Below, piece by piece: positions 10,732-22,426 of a DNA stretch of 64,000 nucleotides. Within the stretch, counting starts at the first letter, position 1; every line of letters begins with the position of its first letter. Below the pieces are notes generated by a model. It ran no database searches. It was not told where the DNA came from and saw nothing but the letters and a program-made list of their open reading frames with translations. The stretch covers positions 189,217,627 through 189,281,626 of the forward strand of contig NC_091120.1 in assembly GCF_040183065.1 (NCBI RefSeq). The letters run 5' to 3'. Both the position numbers and the translations under genes were made by a program. The DNA comes from Periplaneta americana. Its lineage: Eukaryota > Arthropoda > Insecta > Blattodea > Blattidae.

Positions 10732-12063
10732 CGAGGCCTGTCTAAAAAGTATCCGACCTTTAGCCAGAAAAAATATTTCAAATACCTGACGGGGTTGGGA
10801 CCCTAATCCCCTTCAAAGTAGGCCCCTTGTGCTTGCACACACTTAGCCCACCGATCCTTACACTGCCGGAAACACCTCTGGAAGTCTTCTTTTGGAATGG
10901 TGTTCAGCTCCCTCATCGCGTTCCGCATTATCTCTTCTCTACTCTCAAAACGGGATCCTTTCAGTGGTGTCTTCAATTTTGGAAACAACCAGAAGTCGCA
11001 AGGAGCCAGGTCTGGAGAGTAGGGAGGCTGGCGAACAGTTGTAATTCCATGTTTGGCCAAGAAAGTGTGGATCAATTGGGATGAATGTGCGGGGGCGTTG
11101 TCGTGATGCAAGTGCCAGTTGTTCGCCATCCACATGTCTGGTCTTTCGCGCCGAACTGCATCACGGAGTCACCGGAGAACATCGTGATAGTACTCCTTTG
11201 TCACCGTTTGTCCTTCTGGTGCGTATTCGTGATGCACAATTCCGCGGACATCAAAGAAAACAGTCAGCATCACCTTGATTTTACTTCGCACCTGCCACGC
11301 TTTCTTCGGCCTTGGAGACTCGGGATGCTTCCATTGCAACGACTGTCTTTTTGTTTCTGGGTCATACCCGTACACCCATGACTCATCTTCAGTTATCACG
11401 GTGTTCAGAAACCCAGGATCAGTGTTGGCGGTGTCCAGAAGGTCCTGTGCAACGTCACGATGGAGGTCTTTTTGTTCCGGGGACAACAACTTGGGCACGA
11501 ATTTCGCAGCCACTCGGTTCATGTTCAAATCATCACGCAAAATTGCATGTGCAGAATCTTTACTCACTCCAACCTCTTCGGCAATCTCCCGCACAGTCAA
11601 ACGACGATCTGCCATCACCAAATTTCGCACCCTCTCAACAACAGCTGCACTCCGAGCAGTTTGGGGCCTGCCACAACGCTGCTCACTCTCCGCTGATGTG
11701 CGGCCATCTTTGAATCGGTTGAACCACTCCTTAATTTGTGTTACACCCATCGTATCTTCCCCAAACACCTGCTGAATCTTACGAATTGTTTGACTTTGAG
11801 AATCACCAAGCTTTTGACAAAATTTGATGCAGTATCTTTGCTCAATTCGTTCAGTCATCTTTCGAGAAAACTAAATCCGACAAACACTTAGAACAGCACC
11901 TTACTTGGCGACCACCAGCCAGTGACTGGCACAAGCGAATGCGGTGAAAAAATTCAAGCATGTGCATTACGGTTCCTCCTTCCACCGTGCACAGTGGCGC
12001 CGCCTTAGAATCACTACTTTGCGCGGGAAAATTTAAGGTCGGATACTTTTTAGACAGGCCTCG
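10732..12063 (-). mobile_element. Mariner transposon, near complete (1332 bp)
   Basis: TIRs of ~28 bp begin CGAGGCCTGTCTAAAAAGTA on both ends, flanked by TA at 10730-10731 and 12064-12065. The minus strand encodes a 350-codon transposase frame broken by a single stop. Length, TIRs, TA target and DD34D catalytic signature all fit mariner. It sits inside the older DDE element at 9748-12216. Confidence 0.97.
10803..11858 (-). pseudogene. Mariner transposase, one premature stop
   Basis: The start ATG is at 11858 (minus strand) and the stop at 10803. The N-terminal helix-turn-helix region begins MTERIEQRYCIKFCQKLGDS. The first catalytic Asp is in ITEDESWVYGYD. The second is in HHDNAPAHS. The third is in YSPDLAPCDFW, with 34 residues between the second and third, the mariner DD34D signature. 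Downstream is the usual C-terminal RCFRQCKDRWAKCV block. The only visible defect is TGA at 11169-11171, in frame with both halves, where relatives commonly carry Arg. A CGA to TGA change, a C-to-T transition at CpG, would explain it. Total length of 350 codons matches the family (~345). No frameshift is seen. Confidence 0.95.
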
Positions 12064-12218
12064 TATAACAGATAAAGCGTGTTAATAATAATGAAACAAG
12101 AGTGCAGTTCAGCATGTGCTTCATTTTGCATCTGATGCGGACTTTACAACACGGCCTGTGTTGTGAAGCGAATCGCAGCGCCACCAAACAAAACGGTTCC
12201 CGCCTTGGTCGCGTAGTA

Positions 12219-13236
12219 CAATGAGTTGCATTTAATGTGTTTGTGTTGTGTAAACGTTACATGAAGAATCAGCACATAAAAATTCTTCCAGGATTAGGTT
12301 CATATGGTACGGCTTAGAAACTGTATTTACTCGAATATAACATGCACACCAGTTCATTTATCCTAAAATCTATAAAAATTTACTGTGCTAAAACCACTCA
12401 AGATTAAAATTATAACTATCTCGGGCTTCCAGCCATGTAAAAAATTGGAAGTTTCGAATCATCACGTCACCAGGAAAGCTTCAGCAGTTATTTTATTATA
12501 AATTAATTTCATAATATGTTAGTTTAGTGCAATTAAAATTGTCACTGACATCAAGTAAAAAGTTAGGTTATCATGTTTCTTACTGGCAACAAAAAATATA
12601 TCATTTCGTTTCTCCTCTTTTTCTAGTCTTCTACTTATTATTCTATCTCTATTCCGTGATTATTTTCTTCTCCAGTCTTTGTCTCTTCATAATGAAAACT
12701 CGTTAGAAAAGTGGCATTATGATTTTATTTTTAATCTTTTCGTTTTTATTATACAGTTAATATTTATTTTAGAGCAATATACAGTTTGGAGCTTTAAAAG
12801 TTGTTATGGGGTCTCATGGTTTGTATAGTAAGTTTGTAGGAAACACACACATACTACCTCTATGTTATGTTATTTAATAGTATAGAATTTTCACTTTCTC
12901 ATATTCCAAGACTGCTGTATAATACGTAAGTAATTAAAACATGTCACATTATTGAACCGGTATTGCATTGTTCTAGTTCGTCTAGTGGTACTTGCCATTA
13001 AATTCAAGGTATATGGATTAAGACCCAGCAGAAGATAGATTTTTCACGACAATAAAAATAATCTTTTACCAGGACGGCCAGGACTCTGTCTTGAAGAGAA
13101 GTCAACCCAGAGTTACATCCATTTAAAGGCACTTTTACTTCTGTGCCATATTCCTGCATCTCAGAATTAGAGTGGAGATTTTCATCTAATCACTGATTGC
13201 TCAGAGTATGAGCCAGAGAACTGATAAAGGTTTGTG
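12219..13236. other. AT-rich spacer
   Basis: No gene. A weak tRNA-like phrase (TTCGTCTAGTGGTACTTGCC) near 12980 may mark a decayed SINE head, unproven. Confidence 0.4.
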
Positions 13237-13238
13237 TA

Positions 13239-13969
13239 GGGTCTGTCAGAAAGAACGGATGGATTTCACAGGGCAAGAAAATTGTAAGGATTCATCAAAT
13301 CAAAAATTTATTGTTATCAACAGATTCACCAATACATGCAGTTTATTTATGATATACAACATCATCCATATGATGTCCTTGGCTTTCGATACAGGCATCG
13401 AGGCGTTTTCTGAAGTTCGCCGTCACTTTCACAGTCATAGCTGGTGGGATTGCCGCAATTTCTTCACGAATCGCCGTCTTCAGTTCGTCCAGTGTATGTG
13501 GTTACTTACGCCTTCAAATGGTCCCAAAGAAAGAAGTCGCAGGGCGCGAGGTCTTACCGTAACCTCAGACAATTTCAGTGCAATAGCATATTTGCGGGCT
13601 GATGGTTGAGATGACCGGACAATCTACTGTCTGTCTCCACATTTGCAAGTGTACACGCGCTCCGTGTTCGTCCAGGTGATTTCTTCTTTAACGTTGAACC
13701 TGTGGTACGAAATGAAGCCACTCACTGCAAAATTGTATTCCGAGTTGGAATCCTAGTATGACGTCCGATGTCGAAATGAGTCCTGAGTGGCGATCATTTT
13801 ACAAAAATGTCTCTGCGATGAAAGCACGTTGTACACCAGACCAACACCATGTTCTCAACTGAAACTGCATTCTATGGCTGACTCAACAGTCGTGGTCCCC
13901 CTCACTCTATCCTTCCCCTTGCTGAGTATCGATAGTTTGAAATCCATCCGTTCTTTCTGACGCACCCTG
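13239..13969 (-). mobile_element. Internally deleted mariner-superfamily element, 731 bp
   Basis: The TIR core GTCAGAAAGAACGGATGGAT is perfect at both ends, with a 1-3 base indel next to the TA (13237-13238 and 13970-13971). The minus strand retains the transposase C-terminus: DLAPCDFFLWDHLKA with the third catalytic Asp, then after a frameshift HTLDELKTAIREEIAAIPPA and a stop near 13310. The first two catalytic blocks are deleted or unrecognisable. Confidence 0.88.
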
Positions 13970-14272
13970 TAGGTTAAATACGTTCAATTGTTGTGTTCAT
14001 TTTTCTTCCTTAGTTTTGTTGTAAATGGAAATTAGTTAAGATAATGATACATCCGATATTAAACAAATACAAAGATTACAGAATCTAGCCTGGTGTAAAA
14101 ATTAACTTTTTGTTGAAGATGACACTTCATCACAAGACAGTGAAAGTTTAATTTTGAGTCTGCTGTTTTTTTGTATATAATTTTTTATTGTTCTCTCTCA
14201 TAAGTAACACTGTTGATTCACCATAGCTCATTGCTGAGTGACATGTGAAGATAATAATAATATTATTATCAT

Positions 14273-14928
14273 CGTATATACGCGAATACTCCGCGCCATC
14301 GAATATTCCGCGCACTATAACTTTAGGAGAGAAAAAAAATTAGCTGTGATTTGTGTTTTATTTACAGGAAATTAATCTTACATAGTGATGTGTACTCCAA
14401 AATTAAATAAAATAACAATTTATTTTAAGAAACACTTCGTAATCTTCACATGCTGTTATAGAAGCATCCTGGACTCTACCTATAATAGCAAAATAGGAAA
14501 CATTATCTTGGATAATTTTGTAGACTAATAAAGGTCAGGATGAATGGTTCCAGACAGTCAGAAAGAGACCATGCCATCTATGCAAGAGATGTAGAACGTT
14601 TTTGTTCTACCCGTGGTTTCCAGAGGGAAGTTTCATGTGAGTCGTTCATTGACGTTTCAAAAGAATAGTTGGAATCACAGACTGGGAAGAATTGTGAACG
14701 AATCATTAGAATCAATTCGTAATTTATTATTGAATCGTTGGAATCGATTTCTGAAAAATAATCATGTTGCCCAACTCTATGCCACACAGACCGAGACAAT
14801 GCTATAGTATAATGGGATCCAGTGTTTGAGGTGAAGCGGTACAAACCTTATTTCAAATAATGTGTGGACCCCAGTTTTTCTTCGCGAAATTCCGGAAAAA
14901 ATATGCGCGGAGTATTTGCGTATATACG
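14273..14928. mobile_element. Noncoding TIR element, 656 bp
   Basis: The inverted ends CGTATATACGCGAATACTCC and CGTATATACGCAAATACTCC extend to CGCGC. Both flanks are AAT/ATC trinucleotide runs, so the element may have inserted into a microsatellite. The ends resemble those of Tc1/mariner/pogo relatives, but no transposase remains. Confidence 0.75.
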
Positions 14929-14929
14929 G

Positions 14930-14937
14930 CATCATCA

Positions 14938-14981
<44 letters not shown>

Positions 14982-14982
14982 G
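14930..14982. repeat. (ATC)n/(ATT)n microsatellite
   Basis: ATC repeats grading into an ATT tract adjoining the TIR element on the left and a SINE-like repeat on the right. Confidence 0.95.
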
Positions 14983-14984
14983 TT

Positions 14985-15115
14985 TAGTCAACTGCCCGAA
15001 GACAGATTGGAACCTCATAAGTGAAACCAATAAGGCATCACTCATGAGGCAATTAGGCCAGGAGATAATGGGGTAAGGTGGCTAGTTCCTTTCCCCTCCA
15101 TTGCTAACTAGTAAT
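14985..15115 (+). mobile_element. SINE-like repeat fragment
   Basis: The segment with GAGGCAATTAGGCCAGGAGA and TTCCTTTCCCCTCCATTGC recurs inverted at 63907-64000, so it is interspersed. No polymerase III promoter is evident in this piece. Confidence 0.65.
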
Positions 15116-15738
15116 TTATACTAATCAGACTTCAGATGTATATAAACAATATCGTCAAGTGAGATGTTCTGCCTGTTTTTATTTTTGTTTCTGTTGGTAT
15201 TGAGGTCTCGAGTTTTAAGACAGTCCTGTCCTGCTGTATATACTCGGACCATGCTGTCATCTGTATATACTCATCTACATGAAGAATTAGACCCGTAAGG
15301 TCTATTTTACTGTCATTGGAATTGGAAGATTATTAGCTTTCCAAATGAATCTGAAGTATCCCCAAATTTCCCTGTCGTCTGTTTTGTAGTCTAGCACTTG
15401 TTTGGCGACAATTCTGTGGTCTTCTCTTTTAATTACCTCTAATTATGAGGTTGCTGAGTTTGTTATGTTGCTTATACATATCTCATATATTGTCTTTAAA
15501 ACTTAATTACGCAGTCTTCAATTTTTATTTATTTTTTATTATTGATTTTCTTTAAAACACAAATTCGTTAACAATGGAGAAATATTGGTGTGGCCATAAT
15601 TTTATAGAATTTAATTTTTATATATTTTTTATACAAAGGCTAATTTATTGCAGTATAGTGAGGGAATAGAAAATTGTGAATTATTATTATTATTATTATT
15701 ATTATTATTTTCATTCACACATAAAAGGTAGTTTTATT
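15116..15738. other. AT-rich spacer with (ATT)n at ~15679-15710
   Basis: No gene recognised. Confidence 0.5.
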
Positions 15739-15746
15739 TCCTAGAA

Positions 15747-15886
15747 CAGCGGTCATCAGCACAATGCACCCTCGGGCTAGCGTCTCTTACTTGTGGATGC
15801 TTTCTGCCTCTCACTTCTGCACGTTGGTGCATATTGCGATACACTGCTTACCCATTACCCATTTGAGCAGATGCTGACGACCTCTG
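15747..15886. mobile_element. Short hAT MITE, 140 bp
   Basis: The ends CAGCGGTCATCAGC and, inverted, CAGAGGTCGTCAGC are flanked by 8-mers TCCTAGAA and TCCTAGAG (7 of 8 identical), the hAT pattern. Confidence 0.82.
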
Positions 15887-16009
15887 TCCTAGAGTATCTT
15901 CCTTTTTAAGGTTTCTGGGCATAAAGCTTTAGAGTTAATCCCTATTTATATATATATACACAAATAATATTTACAGACAGTTCTGCCTAACTAACATAAA
16001 GGTCCACAC

Positions 16010-16272
16010 CTGGTTTTTTCCGGGGTTTTCCCTCAACCAATTGAAGCAGAATTGCTGGGTAACTTTCGGCATTGGACCTCGCACTCATTTCGCCATCATT
16101 AATTCACATATCATCATCCATATAACAGTCCGGGTTAAGTTCATGGTGCGATGTGCTGTACTTGTACAAGAGCGCAGCCGTTCAGCTACTGAATCATTCA
16201 CAGAATAGGAGTGGTAAGCACAATAAGCCTCAGACTCGAGTCCCTCCTCCGTACAAGAAAAAAAAAAATACC
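16010..16272 (+). mobile_element. SINE with shared central domain, poly(A) tail
   Basis: The block GGTTTTTTCCGGGGTTTTCC followed by GCTGGGTAACTTTCGG and ACTCATTTC is shared with the SINE at 29011. The 3' parts differ here, ending in A-rich sequence near 16259-16269. Two SINE families sharing a central core is a known insect pattern. Confidence 0.75.
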
Positions 16273-17566
16273 CCTACACTGAAACTTAGAGTGTTTAAAA
16301 AGGAAAATTAAACATGGAACCCACCACGGTTATATGTGACTACATATTGAAACACTGTGTAAATATTATAGAAAGAGAAATTAAGTGAACAGTATCGCCA
16401 TGATTGAAAGAAGGAAGCATGTCAGTTATTTGATAAATTATAAATACAACAGAAAACCACATGAACGTTGAGTTGCAGATTACATTTATTTTGTTTTTGT
16501 GTCACTTTGTACGAGCAGCTTTTCTTCTCCAGACTTCATTCCACAAGCTGTTAATGTCTTTTTTATTTCACTTAATGTTCTAACTTCCAGTTGTGCTAAG
16601 GTCTTATACAACGCAATTGTATCATATCTTAATCTAATTTGAATTTTTTTTAATTTGATGTTGAAATTATTTCAGAAATACATATCACTTATTAATGTAA
16701 ATAAACTATATGGGTTGTACATTTATTAAGAAGCAAATAACTATTTTATTATACATTTTTACAATTAAATAATTAAAAGTTGGTCGTATCTGTTGCACAC
16801 TGTTATTTTAAAACCCACTTATCCAGAAATCTGCAGACAAATTGGTACTAGAATTCTTTTAAATCAAGGATATATATATATATTTTCGAACTATTTGGCT
16901 TATAACTTATTACTGTTTGCTTTTAAGTCAATGCACTGGTAGAGCAGTTAGAATTGTGAGAAGGAATAGTGTGACATCATTTGTCTTGCATATCCAAGTC
17001 ACGGAATGATTGAAGAAAAGCAAGAGAAATGTTGAAATATTAATTTCGAGTATGCGCGTGTTACATTACGTTGATTAAACAATTAGTTTTAATTTGCATA
17101 AATCAAGAATCTGTTTGCACCATCATTTAAATATATTGTAGTGCACAAATGACCTACATTTTACAGTAATCATTTTGTACAATATTCTTTTTTCGTAATA
17201 ATAAAAGAGAAAGAAAAAGCTTTTTCTTTCAGCCTTCAGTACGAATATTCCTCATTTTACAGACGAATTTTTTTCTTTGATAACATTTTAAGATCGTTGT
17301 CCCTCTTAGAAGGGCACAAATGATGAAGACGAGACTATCTTCGTAATCTTCAAAATGATTCTGCGCTTCATTTAGTCTGCGATTAAAATGAGCACTGGAT
17401 CATTCCTGAGACTAAAACAACTAAAGCATGGTGCTAACCATATACTCTTCCTGTGTCGAAGTACAGAAAACAGGGAATCTCTATCTCCCTGTTTTCTGTA
17501 CACTTCAATGCCGTGAACACTGGCACTTTCTCTCTTAACAGTTTCTATCAAGCCCTCTTAATATTA
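16273..17566. other. AT-rich spacer
   Basis: No gene. A short inverted pair AGAAAAAGCTTTTTCTTTC lies near 17210-17230, and a 19-base inverted pair CAGAAAACAGGGA/TCCCTGTTTTCTG near 17462-17499. Confidence 0.5.
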
Positions 17567-18398
17567 AGGTACGGTCACACGTCGCTACTTTTGCTGTGCA
17601 ACTTTTGTACTGCAGCTGCAAAAGTTGCGTGTCGTGTTCACACGTAAGCCAAAAGTAGTGCGCTGTACACTACTTTCCGTGCTGTGCAGATCGAGTGCAG
17701 CAAAAGTTGCAACTGGAGGTTGCGAGTCTGTTCATACACAAGGCGCTACTTTTGCAGCCGCAGTCATGCTGCAGGTTTCCATCTCCGTGTTGACTTCTCA
17801 ATATACATTTTGTGGTTATGTTCGCATTATTAATAAACTCATGCGAAAGCTTACTTATCTATTATTCGCTTTTCTGTCCTAACTAGTATTCAGAAATTGG
17901 CATTATTTTTACTATAAAACTTTCAAAAAACGCCTATATACTTAAATGATAACCAACAGCATATTCACGTAATCAGTGTTGGCAACCCTCTTGTTTGAAA
18001 CTACGCTACAGAAAATTTAAAAAAATTAATTATATCTTCAGAAAATATGCTCAGACTGTGTTGTGCATTTAATAACTGTTAAAAATCATTTATTTTCATC
18101 ACATCTAACATTAAAATACATCCAAACAATAGAAGTATCATTGGCACATATGGGTGGCAACACTGGTCGCAATCGCAGCAATCAACAAAACCGATATCAA
18201 AAATGCTGCGGCTGCAACCCTGAGAACCCTGTTCACATGTCGCTACTTTTAAGCTGCGTGCAGCATGAAAAAGTAGCGGGCAGCAGGTTCGGCAGCCGCT
18301 GCTTTTTGGGTTGCACCGTTGTTCACACGTCGCAATACGAGAGTTGCGCAGTTTTTTTTACTGCATCGCTGCAAAAGTAGCGACGTGTGACCATACCT
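17567..18398. mobile_element. Harbinger-like MITE, 832 bp
   Basis: Terminal inverted repeats begin AGGTACGGTCACACGTCGCT (left) and AGGTATGGTCACACGTCGCT (right, inverted) and continue to CTTTTGC. Both sides carry TTA (17564-17566 and 18399-18401), the PIF/Harbinger target. Degenerate CACACGTCGC/AAAAGTAG motifs repeat near both ends, as subterminal binding sites often do. No transposase is present. Confidence 0.82.
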
Positions 18399-18711
18399 TT
18401 ATCATGTACAGTGGTCCCATCAAGTGAAAGTTATTCTTGTTTATTTCCGTATCCTAATTATTGTGGAAGCAGTTATGGGTGAACGAAAGGTGACAACTGA
18501 TTCCGCGTGCATTCATTTGAGTGATGGTGTAGGTGTAAAGCAGTTGTTAGTACACTACCAAAAATAGTAGCCATGGATTTTCTGAAGGAAGAAAAAAAAA
18601 AAACATATTTTTTCCAAAGTGGCTCCACTATCTTCAGTTTGGATAAACGAGGTTTTACTGTACTTCATTTCACGTCACTAAATTTCATTCAAAACAATGT
18701 AATCAGATGCA

Positions 18712-18917
18712 AATCGGGCTTTCAGGTAAAGCTCCCTGTGAAGCAGACTTGAATAATTTCAAGAGAAAAATTGTTCCAGGGCCAGGTATCGATCCTAGGA
18801 CCCTCCGCTTAACGCACAAATGCTCTTCTGACTGAGCTACCCAGGAACTATATCCGAAACCGTCCTAATTTTTCCCTTTATATCCACACAACTCAACTGG
18901 GCTGACAAGGCACCAGT
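18712..18917 (-). mobile_element. tRNA-derived SINE, minus strand
   Basis: Reading the minus strand: a ~83-bp head, then TTCCTGGGTAGCTCAGTCAG (A-box-like), GGATCGATACC (B-box-like), then GGAACAATTTTTCTCTTGAA and a tail. The head is repeated inverted at 18996-19079, and tail sequence recurs near 25350. The tRNA-like part does not fold as a good tRNA. Confidence 0.75.
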
Positions 18918-18995
18918 CACGTCACTGTAGGTGCGTTAACAGAAAACCACAATTTCAAGTCACACAGAGTTTGTGTGCACTCAGAGTTGGGTTTC

Positions 18996-19714
18996 TGGCA
19001 CCTTGTCAGCCCACTTGAGTTGTGTGGATATAAAGGGAAAAATTGGGATGGTGTCGGGTGTAGTTCCTGAGTAGCTCACAAGCAAACATTCTGATGGGGG
19101 CAGATAAAAAAGTTAAATTTTTTTCTTCCACCATTTTAATAATGTCAAAAGAAATCCTTATACAAATTTTGGCACTCGACCGCAATTACGAGGCCGTCCA
19201 GAAAGTGATTTTCTCTGGGACCATTTATAGAAGAAAACACAATTGCATAGAAATATTTATTGAAACGGATACAGCAATTGTTGTGTTATTTTTCAACATA
19301 TTCCCCGTTGGAATTGAAACATTTTCCATACAATGGAATCAATTTTTGTATCCTTGTATCGTAAAAATCTGCCGCCTGGGATCTGAACCGGTGGGGAATA
19401 TGTTGAAAAAATAATGTAACAATTGCTGTATCTGTTCCAATAAATCTTTCCATGAAATTGTGCTCTTTTTTTTTCTGTAAACGACCCCAGGGAAAATCAC
19501 TTTCTGGACGGCCTCGTAATTGTGGTTGAGTGGCCAAAATTTGTATAAGGACTTGTTTTGACATTATCAACATGGTGGAAGAAAAATATATAACTTTTTT
19601 ATCTGCCCCCATCAGAATGTTTGCTTGTCGGTTGATAGAACATCCGTGAGTTAAGCAAAGGGTCCCGGGATCGATACCCGGCTCCGGAACAATTTTTCGC
19701 TTGAAATTATTCAA
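18996..19714 (+). mobile_element. Second SINE copy, plus strand, split by a fold-back insertion
   Basis: The SINE head (18996-19084) resumes at ~19623 with GGTTGATAGAACATCCGTGA, GGGATCGATACCCGG and GAACAATTTTTCGCTTGAA. The ~540-bp insertion between is the palindromic unit listed separately. This copy and the minus-strand SINE face each other across ~78 bp. Confidence 0.75.
19085..19622. mobile_element. Mariner-derived fold-back (palindromic) insertion
   Basis: Left arm ~19085-19310 and right arm ~19392-19622 are inverted copies (start ACATTCTGATGGGGGCAGAT). Inside, 19189-19516 is bounded by TA and CGAGGCCGTCCAGAAAGTGA in inverted orientation, mariner-like ends. The minus strand of the centre encodes FYDTRIQKLIPLYGKCFNS, the C-terminal signature of a mariner transposase. 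The transcript of either strand would form a ~220-bp stem with a ~80-nt loop. Confidence 0.78.
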
Positions 19715-19735
19715 TGTAATCAGAATTGATTCAGC

Positions 19736-21975
19736 AAAAGGATATTTTTTCCTTGTTTGTTTTCAAGAAATCATTCAACTTCCTACACTGAAATGCTGTA
19801 AAATGAGGCATATGTCTAGGCGTTATTGTTATTAAATGGCATATGTTGTAATGGTATTTAATTAAATTTAATCAAGTGTAGCGTGATGGTGCAAATCAGT
19901 GAAGACGTGTTCTGGAATGATAATGATTTATCACTGTGCTTTTCTTCTACGCTATATGGGAAATAACTCTTCATGGAGCTTTATTCAGAGAAAAAAGGCT
20001 TTGTCAAGAATATTTATACTTATATAAATGGATGTCTTATTATGTAACTTCTGGAAACAAAGGGTTATTTACTCTGGATAATGCTGCATTTCATGGTCTG
20101 CAGTAACTTGCTGATTATCCTCCCTGTTACTATATCCTCTTGATGTGTACTGACTATGTGCAGTTGAATTACTTCTTAATGTCTCAACAAAGGTGAGAAA
20201 GAGAGAGAAAGCAATGCCTTTAAAAAAAGAATAGGTTTAAATGAAACATACAGTATCATCTGCTTTCAAAAAGGAAAATAAAGATTCACCCCTGTGTGAA
20301 TGGAACGTGGGTGCTGAGGTCAGGTGCCATGATACTACACGGTTTTGTGAAACGTCTATGTGTGCGTGTGTGTGTGTGAGTGAGTGTTTCTATGCTTCCC
20401 GTTACTAAGATGAAAGGACACACTGGTGGCTGTACATATGCAATTATTGTATGTATCAGAATTTTAAGAATAATAATAATAAAAATGGGGATACAATAAA
20501 AGAAAAAACAGATTATATATCATATAAATATTTGTACAGTATTAAGGTTTACTTCCGAACTTGATAAAAAAATGAGATTGATCAGGGAAAAAAAAAAAGT
20601 GTAATAGTGGATCTTCAGACATGTAAACTATAATACCACATAAATGCTTTCCATGGTAGAAGGAGACAGTTTGGTAGTAGAAAGCTTAATTTTTTAACAG
20701 CCTGTCTGTTGGATCTAGTGTGGAAGAGCTGCCAACGTATGAATACTGTAAAAAAAAAAATGCTCTACTTTTGTCCCTCTTGAGGAATTAAAAACGGCAG
20801 GGAAAAAAACAAAAACCGATCATAATTCATCACATGTTATTGTGTTGAAAACAAGACGATAATTAGGTCGAAGCATTTTACCCTGTCTCCTTCAATCTTC
20901 ATATGGCTTTATTTAAACCTTAAAAGGCTGAGATGATCGAGCCTTTTCTGATAGAAGAAGTGATGTGATAGCTTTTTCTGATGCAGCTATACTCAATAAA
21001 AAAAAAAATGTTGAAAAGCCGATCACATTCGGTGCTCGTTACACAGTTTTATTAATAATAGAAACTAATAATAAGATTAATAAAACATATATTCGAAAGA
21101 AAAAAAATAGCAGCAGTTGTTGCTGTGAAATAAAACAATTTTTGTAAAGTATTTCCAAATAGCAAAGGTTTAATTATTGTAGTATTGGCTAAAACTTTCA
21201 CGTGCAGTTGAAAGATTCGCCAAAACCTCTTAATACTAGAATTGGAAGAGAGAGAGAGAAAGAAAAAAATGAGATAATTTAGTTGTTGTATTCCAGCATT
21301 TATTGCCGTTTCTGTTTGTCTTTGCTGATATGATTCAGATGACTTTTAAGTGATTGTTAATTATGAATTAATGAGTCATGTACATATTGTATACATAGGA
21401 TTGTGGTAGCTACTAACAGCATGATGTCCCATATAATATCTATCTTTATTACAGGTATTGTGTTATTTATTGATAGCTCATTGTTGATAAGTTTGTAGTG
21501 TAATATATGCAGTCTGTAAATCACAAGGTATGGCATGTTTTATGCTTATTGAAAATGGGAATTACTAATGTAAAACTATTCACACAATAGAATGTTTCTT
21601 GATTGTTGACATTCACGAGGTAGATGGTGCCTTCTTAATGATGAGCTCGTGATATTTCATCGGAGTCCTGAAGTTTTTCATGATTTTCATCTCCATAATG
21701 TAAGATTCATCTCTCAAATAAGTCATATACTAACCTTTTTTTTTATTTTATCATTATATTAGTTCCTCCCCTTCCCCTTTTGCTTTCCGCACTTATCTTA
21801 ATACAGAGTGTTTTTATGCAGCATTCCTTTATGGCCAGATCTAGTAGGAAACATTGCAACATTGTTGGACAGAAGCCTGAAGGAACTCATAATGTGTTTA
21901 GTTGATCCTTCATTACGACTTCAAATTCCGTGGTTGTAAGGTTTCGTTCATTGTCATAAACATAATGCTGACATG
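19736..21975. other. AT-rich spacer
   Basis: No gene or element recognised in ~2.2 kb. Short TG and GA runs lie near 20367 and 21250. Many A runs. Confidence 0.5.
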
Positions 21976-21979
21976 TTAA

Positions 21980-22322
21980 GGGGATGCGCTACTGAATTTT
22001 CTAATTTCTACATTTTAAGAGATAATGTATTGAAATTTTAACAGCATATTATGATCATGATTATGAATTAATCAAGAAAATTTCAATGATCTAAGTCAAG
22101 AAATAACTCTTTTAAAAATAAAATTTTAAAATAACACGTTTATTTTGGAAACCGTTTTTTTGGAATCTAAAACAAGAGTTTTCTATGTTTTTTATAGTGC
22201 ATATTATAGCTGAAACACAGGTTGTGGTAATGGAGCATTGGAATTTAGCATATGAAGAGTAAAATAAAAAAAAAAAACATGACATTTCTTCAAAAACGGT
22301 CATTTTTCAGTAGCGCATCCCC
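21980..22322. mobile_element. TTAA-flanked MITE, copy A (343 bp)
   Basis: Ends GGGGATGCGCTACTGAA and, inverted, GGGGATGCGCTACTGAAAAA. TTAA lies at 21976-21979 and 22323-22326. Interior AT-rich, noncoding. Related in end structure to 30182-30950 and 42878-43759. Confidence 0.88.
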
Positions 22323-22426
22323 TTAAATGCTATCTTTGGAGTTAAAGTTTATACATCTTGATTACACAACTTTTAACACTGTATCACTTCGGAATATGTA
22401 TGATAAAACTTTCCTGTGTTAAACTT

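Larger units (their letters stand above)
9748..12216 (+). mobile_element. DDE transposon remnant (IS630/Tc1-mariner-type fold), interrupted by a mariner
   Basis: The ends CTACACGACCAAGGCGGGA and, inverted, CTACGCGACCAAGGCGGGA define TIRs, each flanked by TA (9746-9747 and 12217-12218). The + strand encodes a decayed transposase from ~9918: KFSDEEKTTGLFLLL, an N-terminal segment, then after stops LGKLHKFCKREIGFKGCKE, and in another frame VIYLDETWFHTHYTVHKCW with the first catalytic Asp, then GGSDGFIPGAFLIYD. The later catalytic residues are absent. Without the inserted mariner the element is only ~1.1 kb, so the 3' half was lost. The TIRs, the TA duplication and the DETW motif agree with each other. 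Confidence 0.8.

Noticed and set aside
12975..13200. Possible SINE head
   Set aside because: Only a weak A-box-like phrase; the B box is poor and there is no tail or duplication.
19286..19714. 142-codon minus ORF joining a SINE, a fold-back arm and a mariner C-terminus
   Set aside because: It crosses three unrelated repeat boundaries, so it is a chance fusion and not a gene.
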